From: CAXXOK01 sp964584315
GTDB taxonomy: Bacteria; Bacillota; Clostridia; Christensenellales; Aristaeellaceae
Direction of reading: 5' to 3'
NCBI GenBank assembly: GCA_964584315.1
Contig: CAZOZO010000013.1
Location: forward strand, 6,295-70,294
Length of the DNA: 64,000 bases
Part shown: piece by piece, positions 18,496 through 26,223 of the stretch
How positions within the stretch are numbered: position 1 is the stretch's first letter
Layout of the letters: the number at the start of each line of letters is the position of its first letter
The notes under the pieces: generated by a model
Told to the model about the DNA's origin: nothing
Seen by the model: the letters and a program-made list of their open reading frames with translations, nothing else
Database searches by the model: none
Translations under genes and position numbers: made by a program

Positions 18496-19509
18496 ATGAG
18501 CGTATTGAAAACAGGCTGGGAATGGTTTCAGAATCAGGTGCTGGGCATGCAGTGGCTGAACGCGCTGCTGGGGAAAGGCCTGTCCGCCCTTGGGATGGAT
18601 ACGGCGGACCGCTGGGCGGGGAGTTTGCAGTTTTTCCTTTATGATGTTATCAAGATAACCGTTCTCCTGTGTTTCCTAATTTTTTTGATCAGCTATATTC
18701 AAAGCTATTTCCCGCCGGAGCGGAGCAAACGCATTCTGGGCCGGTTCCACGGCATCGGGGCGAACATCGTGGCTGCGCTGCTGGGTACGGTAACCCCGTT
18801 TTGCTCCTGCTCCTCCATCCCGCTGTTCATCGGCTTCACGTCCGCAGGCCTGCCCATCGGCGTCACGTTTTCGTTCCTGATCTCCTCGCCGATGGTGGAT
18901 CTTGGTTCGTTGCTGCTGTTGACGAGCATCTTCGGCGCAAGGGTCGCCTTGCTCTACGTCGCGGTAGGGCTTGTGGTGGCCGTCGCGGGCGGGTCGCTCA
19001 TTGAAAGGCTGCACATGGAGAAGCATGTGGAGAGCTTCATCTTTACCGCGGGCGGCGTGGATATCGCGTCCCCCAACCTGACCCGTCGCGACCGCCTCCA
19101 GTACGCGAAGGAGCAGATGCTCGCTACGTTCAAAAAGGTGTTCCCATACATCTTGATCGGCGTTGGCATCGGTGCGGTGATCCATAACTGGATACCCGAG
19201 GCATGGGTCGTAGCGGTGCTGGGCAGCGACAACCCCTTTGGCGTGGTGCTTGCGACGTTGATCGGCGTGCCCATGTACGCGGATATCTTCGGTACCATCC
19301 CCATCGCCGAGGCGTTGCTGAGCAAGGGTGCGCTGCTGGGCACGGTATTGTCGTTCATGATGGCAGTCACCACGCTATCCCTGCCGTCGATCATCATGCT
19401 CCGCAAAGCGGTCAAGCCAAAGCTGCTGGCTCTCTTCATCGCCATATGCACGGTAGGCATCATTCTGGTCGGGTATCTGTTCAACGCATTGTCCCCCATC
19501 TTACGGTAG
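18496..19509 (+). CDS. arsP: ArsP-type organoarsenical efflux permease
   Basis: A 337-residue membrane permease with about eight helices. The conserved motif TPFCSCSSIPLFIGF (Cys103, Cys105) identifies the UPF0718/ArsP family, whose characterised members export trivalent methylated and aromatic arsenicals. The ATG at 18496 is preceded by AAAGGA with five-base spacing; the upstream TTG at 18478 has no ribosome binding site. It lies 62 bases after arsR and 12 bases before a small ferredoxin gene. Family members outside ars operons may carry other substrates, so the substrate is supported mainly by context. Confidence 0.85.
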   Translation: MSVLKTGWEWFQNQVLGMQWLNALLGKGLSALGMDTADRWAGSLQFFLYDVIKITVLLCFLIFLISYIQSYFPPERSKRILGRFHGIGANIVAALLGTVTPFCSCSSIPLFIGFTSAGLPIGVTFSFLISSPMVDLGSLLLLTSIFGARVALLYVAVGLVVAVAGGSLIERLHMEKHVESFIFTAGGVDIASPNLTRRDRLQYAKEQMLATFKKVFPYILIGVGIGAVIHNWIPEAWVVAVLGSDNPFGVVLATLIGVPMYADIFGTIPIAEALLSKGALLGTVLSFMMAVTTLSLPSIIMLRKAVKPKLLALFIAICTVGIILVGYLFNALSPILR

Positions 19510-19521
19510 GAGGTGTACCCC

Positions 19522-19797
19522 ATGGCGAAAACATGGTATCCCGTGATCGATTACACTCTATGCACCGAGTGCGGCAGCTGCGGCAAAAAATGCTCGCATG
19601 GTGTCTATGACTCGGCCAAGGCCCCCACGCCGGTCGTGACCAAGCCCGAGGCGTGCGTGGATCACTGCCACGGCTGCGGCGCGCTCTGCCCTGTCGGCGC
19701 GATCACCTATGTCGGCGATGATACCGGCTGGGTGCCGCCCAACGCTAAACCCGTCTCGGGTGGCTGTGGCTGCGGTTGTTCGAACTGCGGCCAGTGA
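19522..19797 (+). CDS. cysteine-tailed 4Fe-4S ferredoxin-like protein in ars operon
   Basis: A 91-residue protein with CTECGSCGKKC, a second cysteine cluster CVDHCHGCGALCPVG and a glycine/cysteine-rich tail (GGCGCGCSNCG). The first cluster fits a 4Fe-4S site; the second has the spacing C-x3-C-x2-C-x3-C rather than the usual C-x2-C. The tail adds four more cysteines, suggesting thiol metal binding. It lies 12 bases after arsP behind AGGAGGTG and is part of the operon. A role in delivering electrons or handling arsenic for the neighbouring permease is inferred, not known. Confidence 0.8.
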   Translation: MAKTWYPVIDYTLCTECGSCGKKCSHGVYDSAKAPTPVVTKPEACVDHCHGCGALCPVGAITYVGDDTGWVPPNAKPVSGGCGCGCSNCGQ

Positions 19798-19969
19798 CCG
19801 CCACCCCGCATGCTGCCTTCGTTGGAAAGCTGGGCGCACTCTGGTAACAGCAGATCGCGCAGGACCCGCGGATCGCGGCGCCGGACCGTCCGTCAGGCGG
19901 AGCCCGCCACGTCACAACCAACCATCATACAAGAATGTCCATCGAACGGAAGATAGGGAGGCACTGGAT

Positions 19970-20320
19970 ATGGGATTGTTTCAAAAGAAGCTGGTGAAGA
20001 CTGTGCAAACATGCGCCTGCGGCAACGTCGGCGCATCATCCGCCGCCAATGACATGCAGGCATCACAGGCGGAGGGGCGTTCCGTCAAGGTGCTGGGCAG
20101 CGGTTGCGAAAAATGCAACCAGTTGGAGGCCGCCACCAAAGCGGCGCTGGAGCAACTCGGCATGGATACGGCAATCGACCATGTTCGCGATTTTGCCCAG
20201 ATCGCCGCATACGGTGTAATGTCCACACCCGCGCTGGTGGTGGAAGGCAGGGTCGTCTCCTATGGCAAAGTGCTCAAGACCGAGGAAGTCTTAGCCATAC
20301 TCAAAAAGGTTCGGGGTTGA
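19970..20320 (+). CDS. small redox-active thioredoxin-like protein
   Basis: A 116-residue protein. The C-terminal 78 residues form a thioredoxin-like domain of the redox-active-disulfide type, with active site GSGCEKCNQL (Cys46, Cys49) and the cis-proline region VMSTPALVV. The N-terminal 38 residues carry an extra CAC pair (Cys15, Cys17). Proteins of this family are often encoded beside ArsP/UPF0718 permeases. The ATG at 19970 has GGGAGG upstream; the frame is open further 5' but without a start signal. It lies 172 bases after the ferredoxin. Confidence 0.88.
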   Translation: MGLFQKKLVKTVQTCACGNVGASSAANDMQASQAEGRSVKVLGSGCEKCNQLEAATKAALEQLGMDTAIDHVRDFAQIAAYGVMSTPALVVEGRVVSYGKVLKTEEVLAILKKVRG

Positions 20321-20379
20321 ATTTCCCACCTGGCACATTTGGGTTGCACTGTATGCACTGACGAAATGAGGCGATCAAA

Positions 20380-21438
20380 ATGTCAAATCAAAAGCGTGAG
20401 ATCGGGTTCTTTGAGCGGTATCTGACGGTGTGGGTCATCCTGTGCATGGTCGCGGGGGTGCTGATCGGCAAGTTCCTGCCCGCCGTGCCGCAATTCTTGA
20501 ACCGGTTCGAGTACGCCAACGTGTCCATCCCTATCGCGATCCTGATCTGGCTGATGATCTACCCCATGATGCTGAAGGTGGATTTCCAGAGCATCCGCGA
20601 CGTGGGCAAAAACCCGAAAGGGCTGTTCGTGACGTGGGTCACGAACTGGCTAATCAAGCCGTTTACGATGTTTGGCATCGCGTGGTTCTTCTTCAATGTG
20701 GTGTTCAAGGCGCTGATCCCCGCCGATCTCGCCAAGGACTACTTGGCCGGCGCGATTCTCTTGGGCGCGGCTCCCTGCACGGCCATGGTGTTCGTGTGGA
20801 GCCACCTGACCCGCGGCAACCCCGCCTATACCGTTGTGCAGGTCGCGACCAACGATCTCATCATCCTGGTAGCGTTCACGCCCATCGTTGCGCTGCTGTT
20901 GGGCATCGGCGGGGTCACGATCCCGTGGCTCACGCTCCTGCTGTCGGTCGGGTTGTTTGTGGTCATCCCGCTGGCGGGCGGCATCCTGACCCGCACGCAG
21001 CTGATTCGCAGGAAAGGCGAAGCCTATTTCACCAATACGTTTTTGCCCAAGTGGAACAATGTGACGGTCGCGGGGTTGCTGCTCACGCTGGTCATCATCT
21101 TCTCGTTCCAGGGGAACGTGATCCTCTCCAACCCGCTGCACATCGTGCTGATTGCCGTTCCGCTGACCATCCAGACCTTTCTGATTTTCTTTATCGCCTA
21201 CCTTGCCAGCAAGGCGCTCAAATTGCCGCACGATATCGCCGCGCCTGCGGGGATGATCGGCGCTTCCAACTTCTTTGAGCTGTCGGTGGCCGTTGCCATT
21301 TCACTGTTCGGCGCCAAGAGCCCCGTGGCGCTTGCGACCATCGTGGGCGTATTGGTGGAGGTGCCGGTCATGCTCACGCTGGTCAAGATCGCCAACCGAA
21401 CGACGCACTGGTTTCCCGCCGGGGAGGGCAAGCGGTAG
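20380..21438 (+). CDS. acr3: arsenite efflux transporter ACR3
   Basis: A 352-residue membrane protein with about ten helices. The ACR3 hallmark GAAPCTAMVFVWS carries the essential cysteine (Cys133), and the conserved segment GASNFFELSVAVAI with its glutamate is near residue 305. ACR3 exports arsenite by exchange with protons. It lies inside the ars operon, 59 bases after the thioredoxin gene and 71 bases before the flavoprotein gene. Confidence 0.95.
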   Translation: MSNQKREIGFFERYLTVWVILCMVAGVLIGKFLPAVPQFLNRFEYANVSIPIAILIWLMIYPMMLKVDFQSIRDVGKNPKGLFVTWVTNWLIKPFTMFGIAWFFFNVVFKALIPADLAKDYLAGAILLGAAPCTAMVFVWSHLTRGNPAYTVVQVATNDLIILVAFTPIVALLLGIGGVTIPWLTLLLSVGLFVVIPLAGGILTRTQLIRRKGEAYFTNTFLPKWNNVTVAGLLLTLVIIFSFQGNVILSNPLHIVLIAVPLTIQTFLIFFIAYLASKALKLPHDIAAPAGMIGASNFFELSVAVAISLFGAKSPVALATIVGVLVEVPVMLTLVKIANRTTHWFPAGEGKR

Positions 21439-21509
21439 CCCTGCACAAAGGCCGCGGCGTTTGACGAACAGGCCATGCCGCAAAGCACGGCGGGCCGGGA
21501 GGGACAGCA

Positions 21510-23159
21510 ATGCGGATCATCATGATCGGAGCGGTGGCGGCGGGTACATCCGCCGCCGCTAAGGCAAGGCGCAACCGCGAGGATGCGGAGATCGTAGTCT
21601 ATGAGAAGGACAGCGACATCTCCTATTCCGGCTGCGGCATGCCCTACTATCTGGGCGGCGAGGTGGAGAGCGCCGGGGCGCTGGCCCCACGCGACCCCGC
21701 CTTCTTCAAGAGCAAGTACAATGTGGATATCCTGACCCGCCACGAGGTTACGGCCATCGACCCGGCCGCGCACACTGTTACGGTCAAAAATCTGGCGACT
21801 GGCGACGTGTTTACCGATGCGTATGACAAATTGATAGTGGCCACCGGCGCGCGAGCAACCGTGCCCCCAATCCCCGGCGCCCGACAGCCCCATGTGTTCA
21901 CGCTGCGCAACCTTGGCGACATGCGCCGCATCAAGGCCTATCTGAACAGCCAGAACCCGCGCAGCGCGGCCATCATCGGCACAGGCTTCGTGGGGCTGGA
22001 AATGGCGGAAAACCTGAAGGGGCTGGGCATTGCCGTTACGCTGCTGGAGAAGCTGCCGCAGGTGACCCCGGGACTTGACCCTGACATGGCGGCGCACGTG
22101 CAGGCTCATCTCTTGCAAAACGGCGTCGATGTACTCACGGGCGCATCCGTCGAGGCTATCACGGAGAGCGGCGTGCTGCTGGCAGGCGGGCAAACCGTGG
22201 GCGCGGATATGGTGCTGGTCTCCACAGGCGTGCGGCCCAACAGCGAGCTGGCCGCCTTGGCAGGCGTGGCGCTGGGCGTGGCAGGCGCCATCCGTGTGGA
22301 TGCGCACATGCGCACCAATGTGCCGGACATCTACGCCTGCGGGGATTGCATCGAACACATGCATCTGGTCACCGGCAAGCCGGTGTACCGCCCGCTAGGC
22401 TCCACCGCCAACAAGACCGGGCGCATCGCAGGTGACAGCATCACGGGCGGTGATCTGGCCTTTCGCGGCATCCTGGGCACGGGCATCTTCCGCGTGTTTG
22501 GCCTTACCGTGGCGCAGACGGGCCTCAGCGAACGCGAAGCCCGCGCCGAGGGTTTCGACCCCGTGGTGTGTCACAATATCAAGCCCGACAGGCCGGAGTA
22601 TATGCACGGGCAGGAGATGGTCATCAAAGGCATTGCGGACAGGGCAAGCGGCAGGCTGCTGGGTGCGCAGATCGTGGGACTCGCGGGGGTGGACAAGCGC
22701 ATTGACGTGCTGGCGACGGCCATTACCTATGGGGCGACCGTGGAGGATCTGTTCCACCTCGATTTGGCCTATGCGCCGCCGTTTTCCACCACGAAGGACC
22801 CCGTCATGTACACCGGCATGATTCTGGACAACGCCATCCACCGTGGCAGGCCGCTGATGACCGCAAGCCAGCTGGATGCGCTGGCCGCCTCCGGCGAAAA
22901 GCACACGCTGATCGATACGCGCGTGCCCGCGCAGTACGAGAAGCGCCATGTGCCGGGCGCCGTGAGCATCCCGCATGAAAAGCTGCGTCAGGCAGCGGAA
23001 ACGCTCGACAAGGACGCTATCACCATCACCTACTGCAACAAAGGCACCACCGGCAACGCAACGCAGAATATTCTGCTGGGCAAGGGGTTCAAGCGGGTGT
23101 ACAACCTGTCCGGCGGGGAAAAGCAATATGCGGCGGAACACGACCTGAAAAAGGCATAG
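21510..23159 (+). CDS. CoA-disulfide reductase-like flavoprotein with rhodanese domain
   Basis: A 549-residue FAD-dependent pyridine nucleotide-disulfide oxidoreductase. The N-terminal FAD motif GAVAAGTSAAAKARR is followed by the single redox cysteine in SYSGCGMPYY (Cys42). A NAD-binding motif (IIGTGFVGLEMAE) lies near residue 155 and the dimerisation domain ends near residue 445. A C-terminal rhodanese domain (about residues 455-545) has the active loop YCNKGTTG (Cys509). Family members reduce CoA disulfide, polysulfide or persulfide. In this operon it probably maintains low-molecular-weight thiols for metalloid handling; that is inference. Confidence 0.88.
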   Translation: MRIIMIGAVAAGTSAAAKARRNREDAEIVVYEKDSDISYSGCGMPYYLGGEVESAGALAPRDPAFFKSKYNVDILTRHEVTAIDPAAHTVTVKNLATGDVFTDAYDKLIVATGARATVPPIPGARQPHVFTLRNLGDMRRIKAYLNSQNPRSAAIIGTGFVGLEMAENLKGLGIAVTLLEKLPQVTPGLDPDMAAHVQAHLLQNGVDVLTGASVEAITESGVLLAGGQTVGADMVLVSTGVRPNSELAALAGVALGVAGAIRVDAHMRTNVPDIYACGDCIEHMHLVTGKPVYRPLGSTANKTGRIAGDSITGGDLAFRGILGTGIFRVFGLTVAQTGLSEREARAEGFDPVVCHNIKPDRPEYMHGQEMVIKGIADRASGRLLGAQIVGLAGVDKRIDVLATAITYGATVEDLFHLDLAYAPPFSTTKDPVMYTGMILDNAIHRGRPLMTASQLDALAASGEKHTLIDTRVPAQYEKRHVPGAVSIPHEKLRQAAETLDKDAITITYCNKGTTGNATQNILLGKGFKRVYNLSGGEKQYAAEHDLKKA

Positions 23160-23184
23160 CGGCCCAGTGTCGCAGGTGCTCCGT

Positions 23185-23226
23185 AAGCAAGCCAGCTTCC
23201 ATCCGTTCGGAGGCTGGCTTGCTTTT
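23185..23226 (+). terminator. terminator of the ars operon
   Basis: A 12-bp stem (23185-23196 with 23213-23224) ending in TTTT lies 26 bases after the flavoprotein stop codon. It separates the ars operon from the marR-hgcAB unit. Confidence 0.85.
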
Positions 23227-23494
23227 GGTCGGATAGCCGTATACGTATTCAAACCTTTGGCATTCTCTCTTGGAACTTGCTCCTCCACTTTATCGCAGAG
23301 TCTCGCCATCGCCCCGCCATGTCTTTGCCCCTGCTCCTCGCTAAAGCCGAAAATCGCCAGCATCACAAGCAACATAGAAGATTTGAAAACCCAGAAGCAA
23401 CTCGCCTGGCATCGCACACCCCCTCTTTAAATTTGCATATCCAAACTGTTGCATTTTGCAACTTATTGTCGTATGATGTTCGCGAGGTGATTGG
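23227..23494 (+). promoter_or_regulatory. marR-hgcAB promoter with palindromic operator
   Basis: TTGCAT (23449-23454) and TATGAT (23472-23477) are 17 bases apart. The 15-base palindrome GTTGCA-TTT-TGCAAC (23448-23462) covers the -35 element, a position suited to repression by the MarR protein encoded just downstream. The rest of the gap holds no gene I can support. Confidence 0.75.
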
Positions 23495-23935
23495 ATGGTT
23501 GGCAATGACAGCAGTGCACTTCGGGAAATGATACGAATCCTGGTGCGGCACCTTGGCATTTTGGAAAAGAGCGACCTGAACTGCTGCGGCGTCACGCTGG
23601 CGCAGTGCCATGCGATCGTGGAAATCGGTCGCAAAAGAAAGATCAACCTGAACGATTTGGCGGATCTCTTGGGTGTTGATAAGAGCACCATGAGCCGAAC
23701 CATCAACAACCTGGTGGAGAACGGTTTGGCTGTGCGTGAGCTTGACGACGGGGATCGGCGCTTCGTGGTCATCCAATTGACGGAGGAAGGCCTGCGCTTC
23801 TTTGAGCGAACCGAGGCAGGCATGGAAACCTACTATCAGCGCGTTCTGGCCCGTATTCCGGAGGGCAAGCAGGGCCAAGTGCTGGAAAGCATGACCCTGC
23901 TTATCGATGCGATTGGGGACGAGCGCTGCTGCTAG
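23495..23935 (+). CDS. MarR family regulator upstream of hgcA
   Basis: A 146-residue winged-helix regulator with the MarR DNA-binding region LNDLADLLGVDKSTMSRTINN and wing DDGDRRFV. Unusual for MarR are its cysteines: Cys30-Cys31 and Cys38 in LNCCGVTLAQCHAI and a terminal Cys-Cys pair, a pattern suited to sensing soft metals or thiol oxidation. The gene lies 51 bases before hgcA in the same direction with no terminator between, so it is probably cotranscribed and controls the unit through the palindrome at 23448. The inducing signal is not known. Confidence 0.88.
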   Translation: MVGNDSSALREMIRILVRHLGILEKSDLNCCGVTLAQCHAIVEIGRKRKINLNDLADLLGVDKSTMSRTINNLVENGLAVRELDDGDRRFVVIQLTEEGLRFFERTEAGMETYYQRVLARIPEGKQGQVLESMTLLIDAIGDERCC

Positions 23936-23986
23936 GCAGGCCGTTTCGCGCGTGAATAAGACAATGAATGAAGAGGAGGATCACCA

Positions 23987-25201
23987 ATGAGCAAACCGAC
24001 CTGTTGCGGCGGCGCGCCAACCGCCTGCAATGGAAAACCGCGCATTGCGACGCTGGCCGGTGCGGCCCGCACCCCCGCCGGCGAGACGGCCCCCACGGGC
24101 AGTGCCAGCTGTTGCGGCAGTCCAAACAGCTCCGCGCCTGCACGCCTCCGAAAGCGCCCGGGCAGCAATGCGACGGAGCATTGGGTTCTTGGCTATGTCG
24201 ATACGCCCGCCGGAAAGGTTCCCCGCATCTCCACACGGCTGCGCTTTTGGGATGTGTGGGGCTCCTGGAAGTGCCGCTGGTCGATCGGGCGTATGGACTA
24301 TAAGGTAGAGCCCGGCCTGTACTGTGTCGGTTCGCCGGATGCCCAGTCCCCCGTGCTTGTGACCGCCAACTATAAAATGACTTTCGACCGCTTGCGCAAG
24401 GAACTGGAAAGTATGAGCGCATGGATCATGGTGCTTGATACGGACGGTGTGAACGTCTGGTGCGCGGCGGGCAAAGGCACCTTTGGTACAGAGGAGCTGG
24501 TGCACAGGGTCGGCGCCGTGCAGCTGGACAAAGTCGTCAGCCACCGCAGCGTGATCGTGCCTCAGCTTGGCGCCACGGGCATTGCAGCGCACGAAGTGGT
24601 AAAACGTTCCGGCTTCAAGGTCGTCTTCGGCCCGGTTCGCGCTAGCGACCTGAAGGCTTTTCTCTCGGCGGGCATGGTTGCCACCGCGGCGATGCGGACG
24701 GTGATGTTTCCGCTCCGCGACCGGCTGGTGCTCACGCCAATGGAGCTTGTCACCATGGTCAAGCCGCTGCTCCTCGCCTTCGGCGTTCTGTTCATCCTCA
24801 ATGCCATCGGTCTGGGGCACTATGGGCGCGCAGATTTTGTCGCGCTCGTCGGGGCGATCGTCACCGGTTGCGTCGTGATGCCCGTTCTGCTGCCTTGGAT
24901 ACCCGGCAGGGCGTTCTCGTTCAAGGGCTTCCTTGTTGGGCTGGTATGGGCAGCTGCCGTGCTTGTATGGCAGGGATTCCCCTACACGCCGGACTTCGGT
25001 TGGCTCAAGGCCGTCGCCTACCTGCTGGTGCTCCCCTCCCTATCGGCATTTTGCGCGATGAACTTCACCGGCAGCTCGACGTATACATCGCTTTCCGGCG
25101 TTGACAAAGAGATGAAGGTCGCGCTGCCCGCCATGCTGCTCTCCGCCGGGGTGGGGGCGGTGCTGCTGCTGGCAAATGATTTGATCAGGGTTTTCGCCTG
25201 A
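23987..25201 (+). CDS. hgcA: mercury methylation corrinoid protein HgcA
   Basis: A 404-residue membrane-anchored corrinoid protein. HgcA donates a methyl group from a corrinoid to Hg(II), forming methylmercury. The diagnostic cap-helix motif NVWCAAGK is at residues 156-163, with the cobalt-ligand Cys159, followed by GTFGTEELVHR. Other conserved blocks are VSHRSVIVPQLGA, GFKVVFGPVRASD and MNFTGSSTYTSLSG. The soluble domain (about 65-250) is followed by five predicted helices (259-398). The characterised Desulfovibrio protein is about 338 residues with this cysteine near 93, so the present protein has about 65 extra N-terminal residues containing two CCG motifs. The ATG has GAGGAGG upstream. 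hgcB follows after 14 bases. Confidence 0.93.
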   Translation: MSKPTCCGGAPTACNGKPRIATLAGAARTPAGETAPTGSASCCGSPNSSAPARLRKRPGSNATEHWVLGYVDTPAGKVPRISTRLRFWDVWGSWKCRWSIGRMDYKVEPGLYCVGSPDAQSPVLVTANYKMTFDRLRKELESMSAWIMVLDTDGVNVWCAAGKGTFGTEELVHRVGAVQLDKVVSHRSVIVPQLGATGIAAHEVVKRSGFKVVFGPVRASDLKAFLSAGMVATAAMRTVMFPLRDRLVLTPMELVTMVKPLLLAFGVLFILNAIGLGHYGRADFVALVGAIVTGCVVMPVLLPWIPGRAFSFKGFLVGLVWAAAVLVWQGFPYTPDFGWLKAVAYLLVLPSLSAFCAMNFTGSSTYTSLSGVDKEMKVALPAMLLSAGVGAVLLLANDLIRVFA

Positions 25202-25215
25202 AAGGAGGCCGTGAC

Positions 25216-25479
25216 ATGAAGTATTTGAAAAATGTCGCCACCCTGAAACACAGCCCGGCAAAGTGCACGGGCTGCGGGATGTGCCTGTCTGTTTGCCCCC
25301 ACAGTGTGTTTGAGCCTTTTGAGGGCAAGGTGCGCATCGCCGATCTGGACAGTTGCATGGAGTGCGGCGCCTGCCTGAACAACTGCCCTTTTTGCGCCAT
25401 CGAGGTGCATCAGGGCGTCGGTTGCGCCGCGGCGATCCTGATCGGGATGCTCAGCGGCACGGAGCCCAGTTGCGGCTGA
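25216..25479 (+). CDS. hgcB: mercury methylation ferredoxin HgcB
   Basis: An 87-residue 2[4Fe-4S] ferredoxin, the obligate partner of HgcA that is thought to reduce its corrinoid. Cluster cysteines are 17, 20, 23, 27 (CTGCGMCLSVCP) and 47, 50, 53, 57 (CMECGACLNNCP). Cys70 in GVGC corresponds to the strictly conserved extra cysteine of HgcB. Unlike characterised HgcB, which ends with a vicinal cysteine pair, this one ends EPSCG with a single cysteine (Cys86); it also has an added Cys60 after the second cluster. The ribosome binding site AAAGGAGG lies in the 14-base gap after hgcA. Confidence 0.93.
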   Translation: MKYLKNVATLKHSPAKCTGCGMCLSVCPHSVFEPFEGKVRIADLDSCMECGACLNNCPFCAIEVHQGVGCAAAILIGMLSGTEPSCG

Positions 25480-25526
25480 CGGTTAATTAAGGTAAATAGA
25501 AACATCAGAATGATGGAGGCATTGCC

Positions 25527-26024
25527 ATGGATTATACGATCGAAGCCATGAAGCCGGAGGATTGGGCGCAGGTCGCCGCAGTTTACTGGGAGGGCATCCA
25601 GACCAAGATCGCTACATTTCAGGCCGAAGTGCCCAGCTGGGAGCAATGGGACAAAAGCCACTGTGCGGACTGCCGTCTGGTTGCCAGAGCAGGCGACACG
25701 GTGCTGGGCTGGGCGGCCCTGACCCCCATCTCCAGCCGTTGCGTATACGCGGGGGTCGCAGATGTCAGCATCTACGTGGGGCAGAACCATAAGCGGCAGG
25801 GTATCGGGCAGGCGCTGCTGCGGGAACTGATCCGCCAATCCGAAGCGGAGGGCTTTTGGTCGCTTGAATCTCGTATTATCCGGGAGAATACGGGCAGTCA
25901 GGCGCTGCATGCCAAGTGCGGCTTTCGCCAGATCGGGTTCCGGGAAAAGCTCGGCAAAATGGATAATGGGAAATGGCACGATGTGGTGCTGATGGAGCGC
26001 CGGAGCCAAACAGTCGGTATCTAG
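25527..26024 (+). CDS. arsN1: ArsN1/phosphinothricin-type N-acetyltransferase
   Basis: A 165-residue GNAT acetyltransferase of the Pat/Bar family. The acetyl-CoA site is HKRQGIGQALLRELI, the substrate side includes ADVSIYV, and the C-terminal motif is LHAKCGFRQIGFREKLGKMDNGKWHD (positions about 125-150). Family members acetylate phosphinothricin or its arsenic analogue arsinothricin (ArsN1). The placement 47 bases after hgcB and next to arsenic genes favours ArsN1, but the family assignment alone does not settle the substrate. A 19-bp terminator follows. Confidence 0.8.
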   Translation: MDYTIEAMKPEDWAQVAAVYWEGIQTKIATFQAEVPSWEQWDKSHCADCRLVARAGDTVLGWAALTPISSRCVYAGVADVSIYVGQNHKRQGIGQALLRELIRQSEAEGFWSLESRIIRENTGSQALHAKCGFRQIGFREKLGKMDNGKWHDVVLMERRSQTVGI

Positions 26025-26070
26025 CCTCCCGCGACTCGCGCCACATACACACTGTTACGCATGACATGCC

Positions 26071-26114
26071 ACAATGCAAAGGGAAGCCCTGATTTGGGCT
26101 TCCCTTTGCATTGT
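26071..26114. terminator. strong terminator between convergent units
   Basis: A perfect 19-bp stem (26071-26089 with 26096-26114) with a six-base loop. It ends the marR-hgcAB-arsN1 unit and probably also the aldehyde dehydrogenase transcript from the other strand. Confidence 0.9.
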
Positions 26115-26223
26115 ACCCACATGCTTCCAGCGGTCGGAGCACATGAGGAGTTTCTTTTGATTGCAAGCTCGCACGAACGGTCGGCATCGGTGCTGCTTGG
26201 GAGCCCCTCCCTCGCGGTTTCCC

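Noticed and set aside
19522..19797. The cysteine-rich ferredoxin as a second HgcB
   Set aside because: It lacks the GVGC motif and the order of clusters seen in HgcB, and it lies in the ars operon next to arsP.
19709..19969. Upstream extension of the thioredoxin-like protein
   Set aside because: The frame is open, but the sequence overlaps the ferredoxin gene and the real ATG at 19970 has a clear GGGAGG site.
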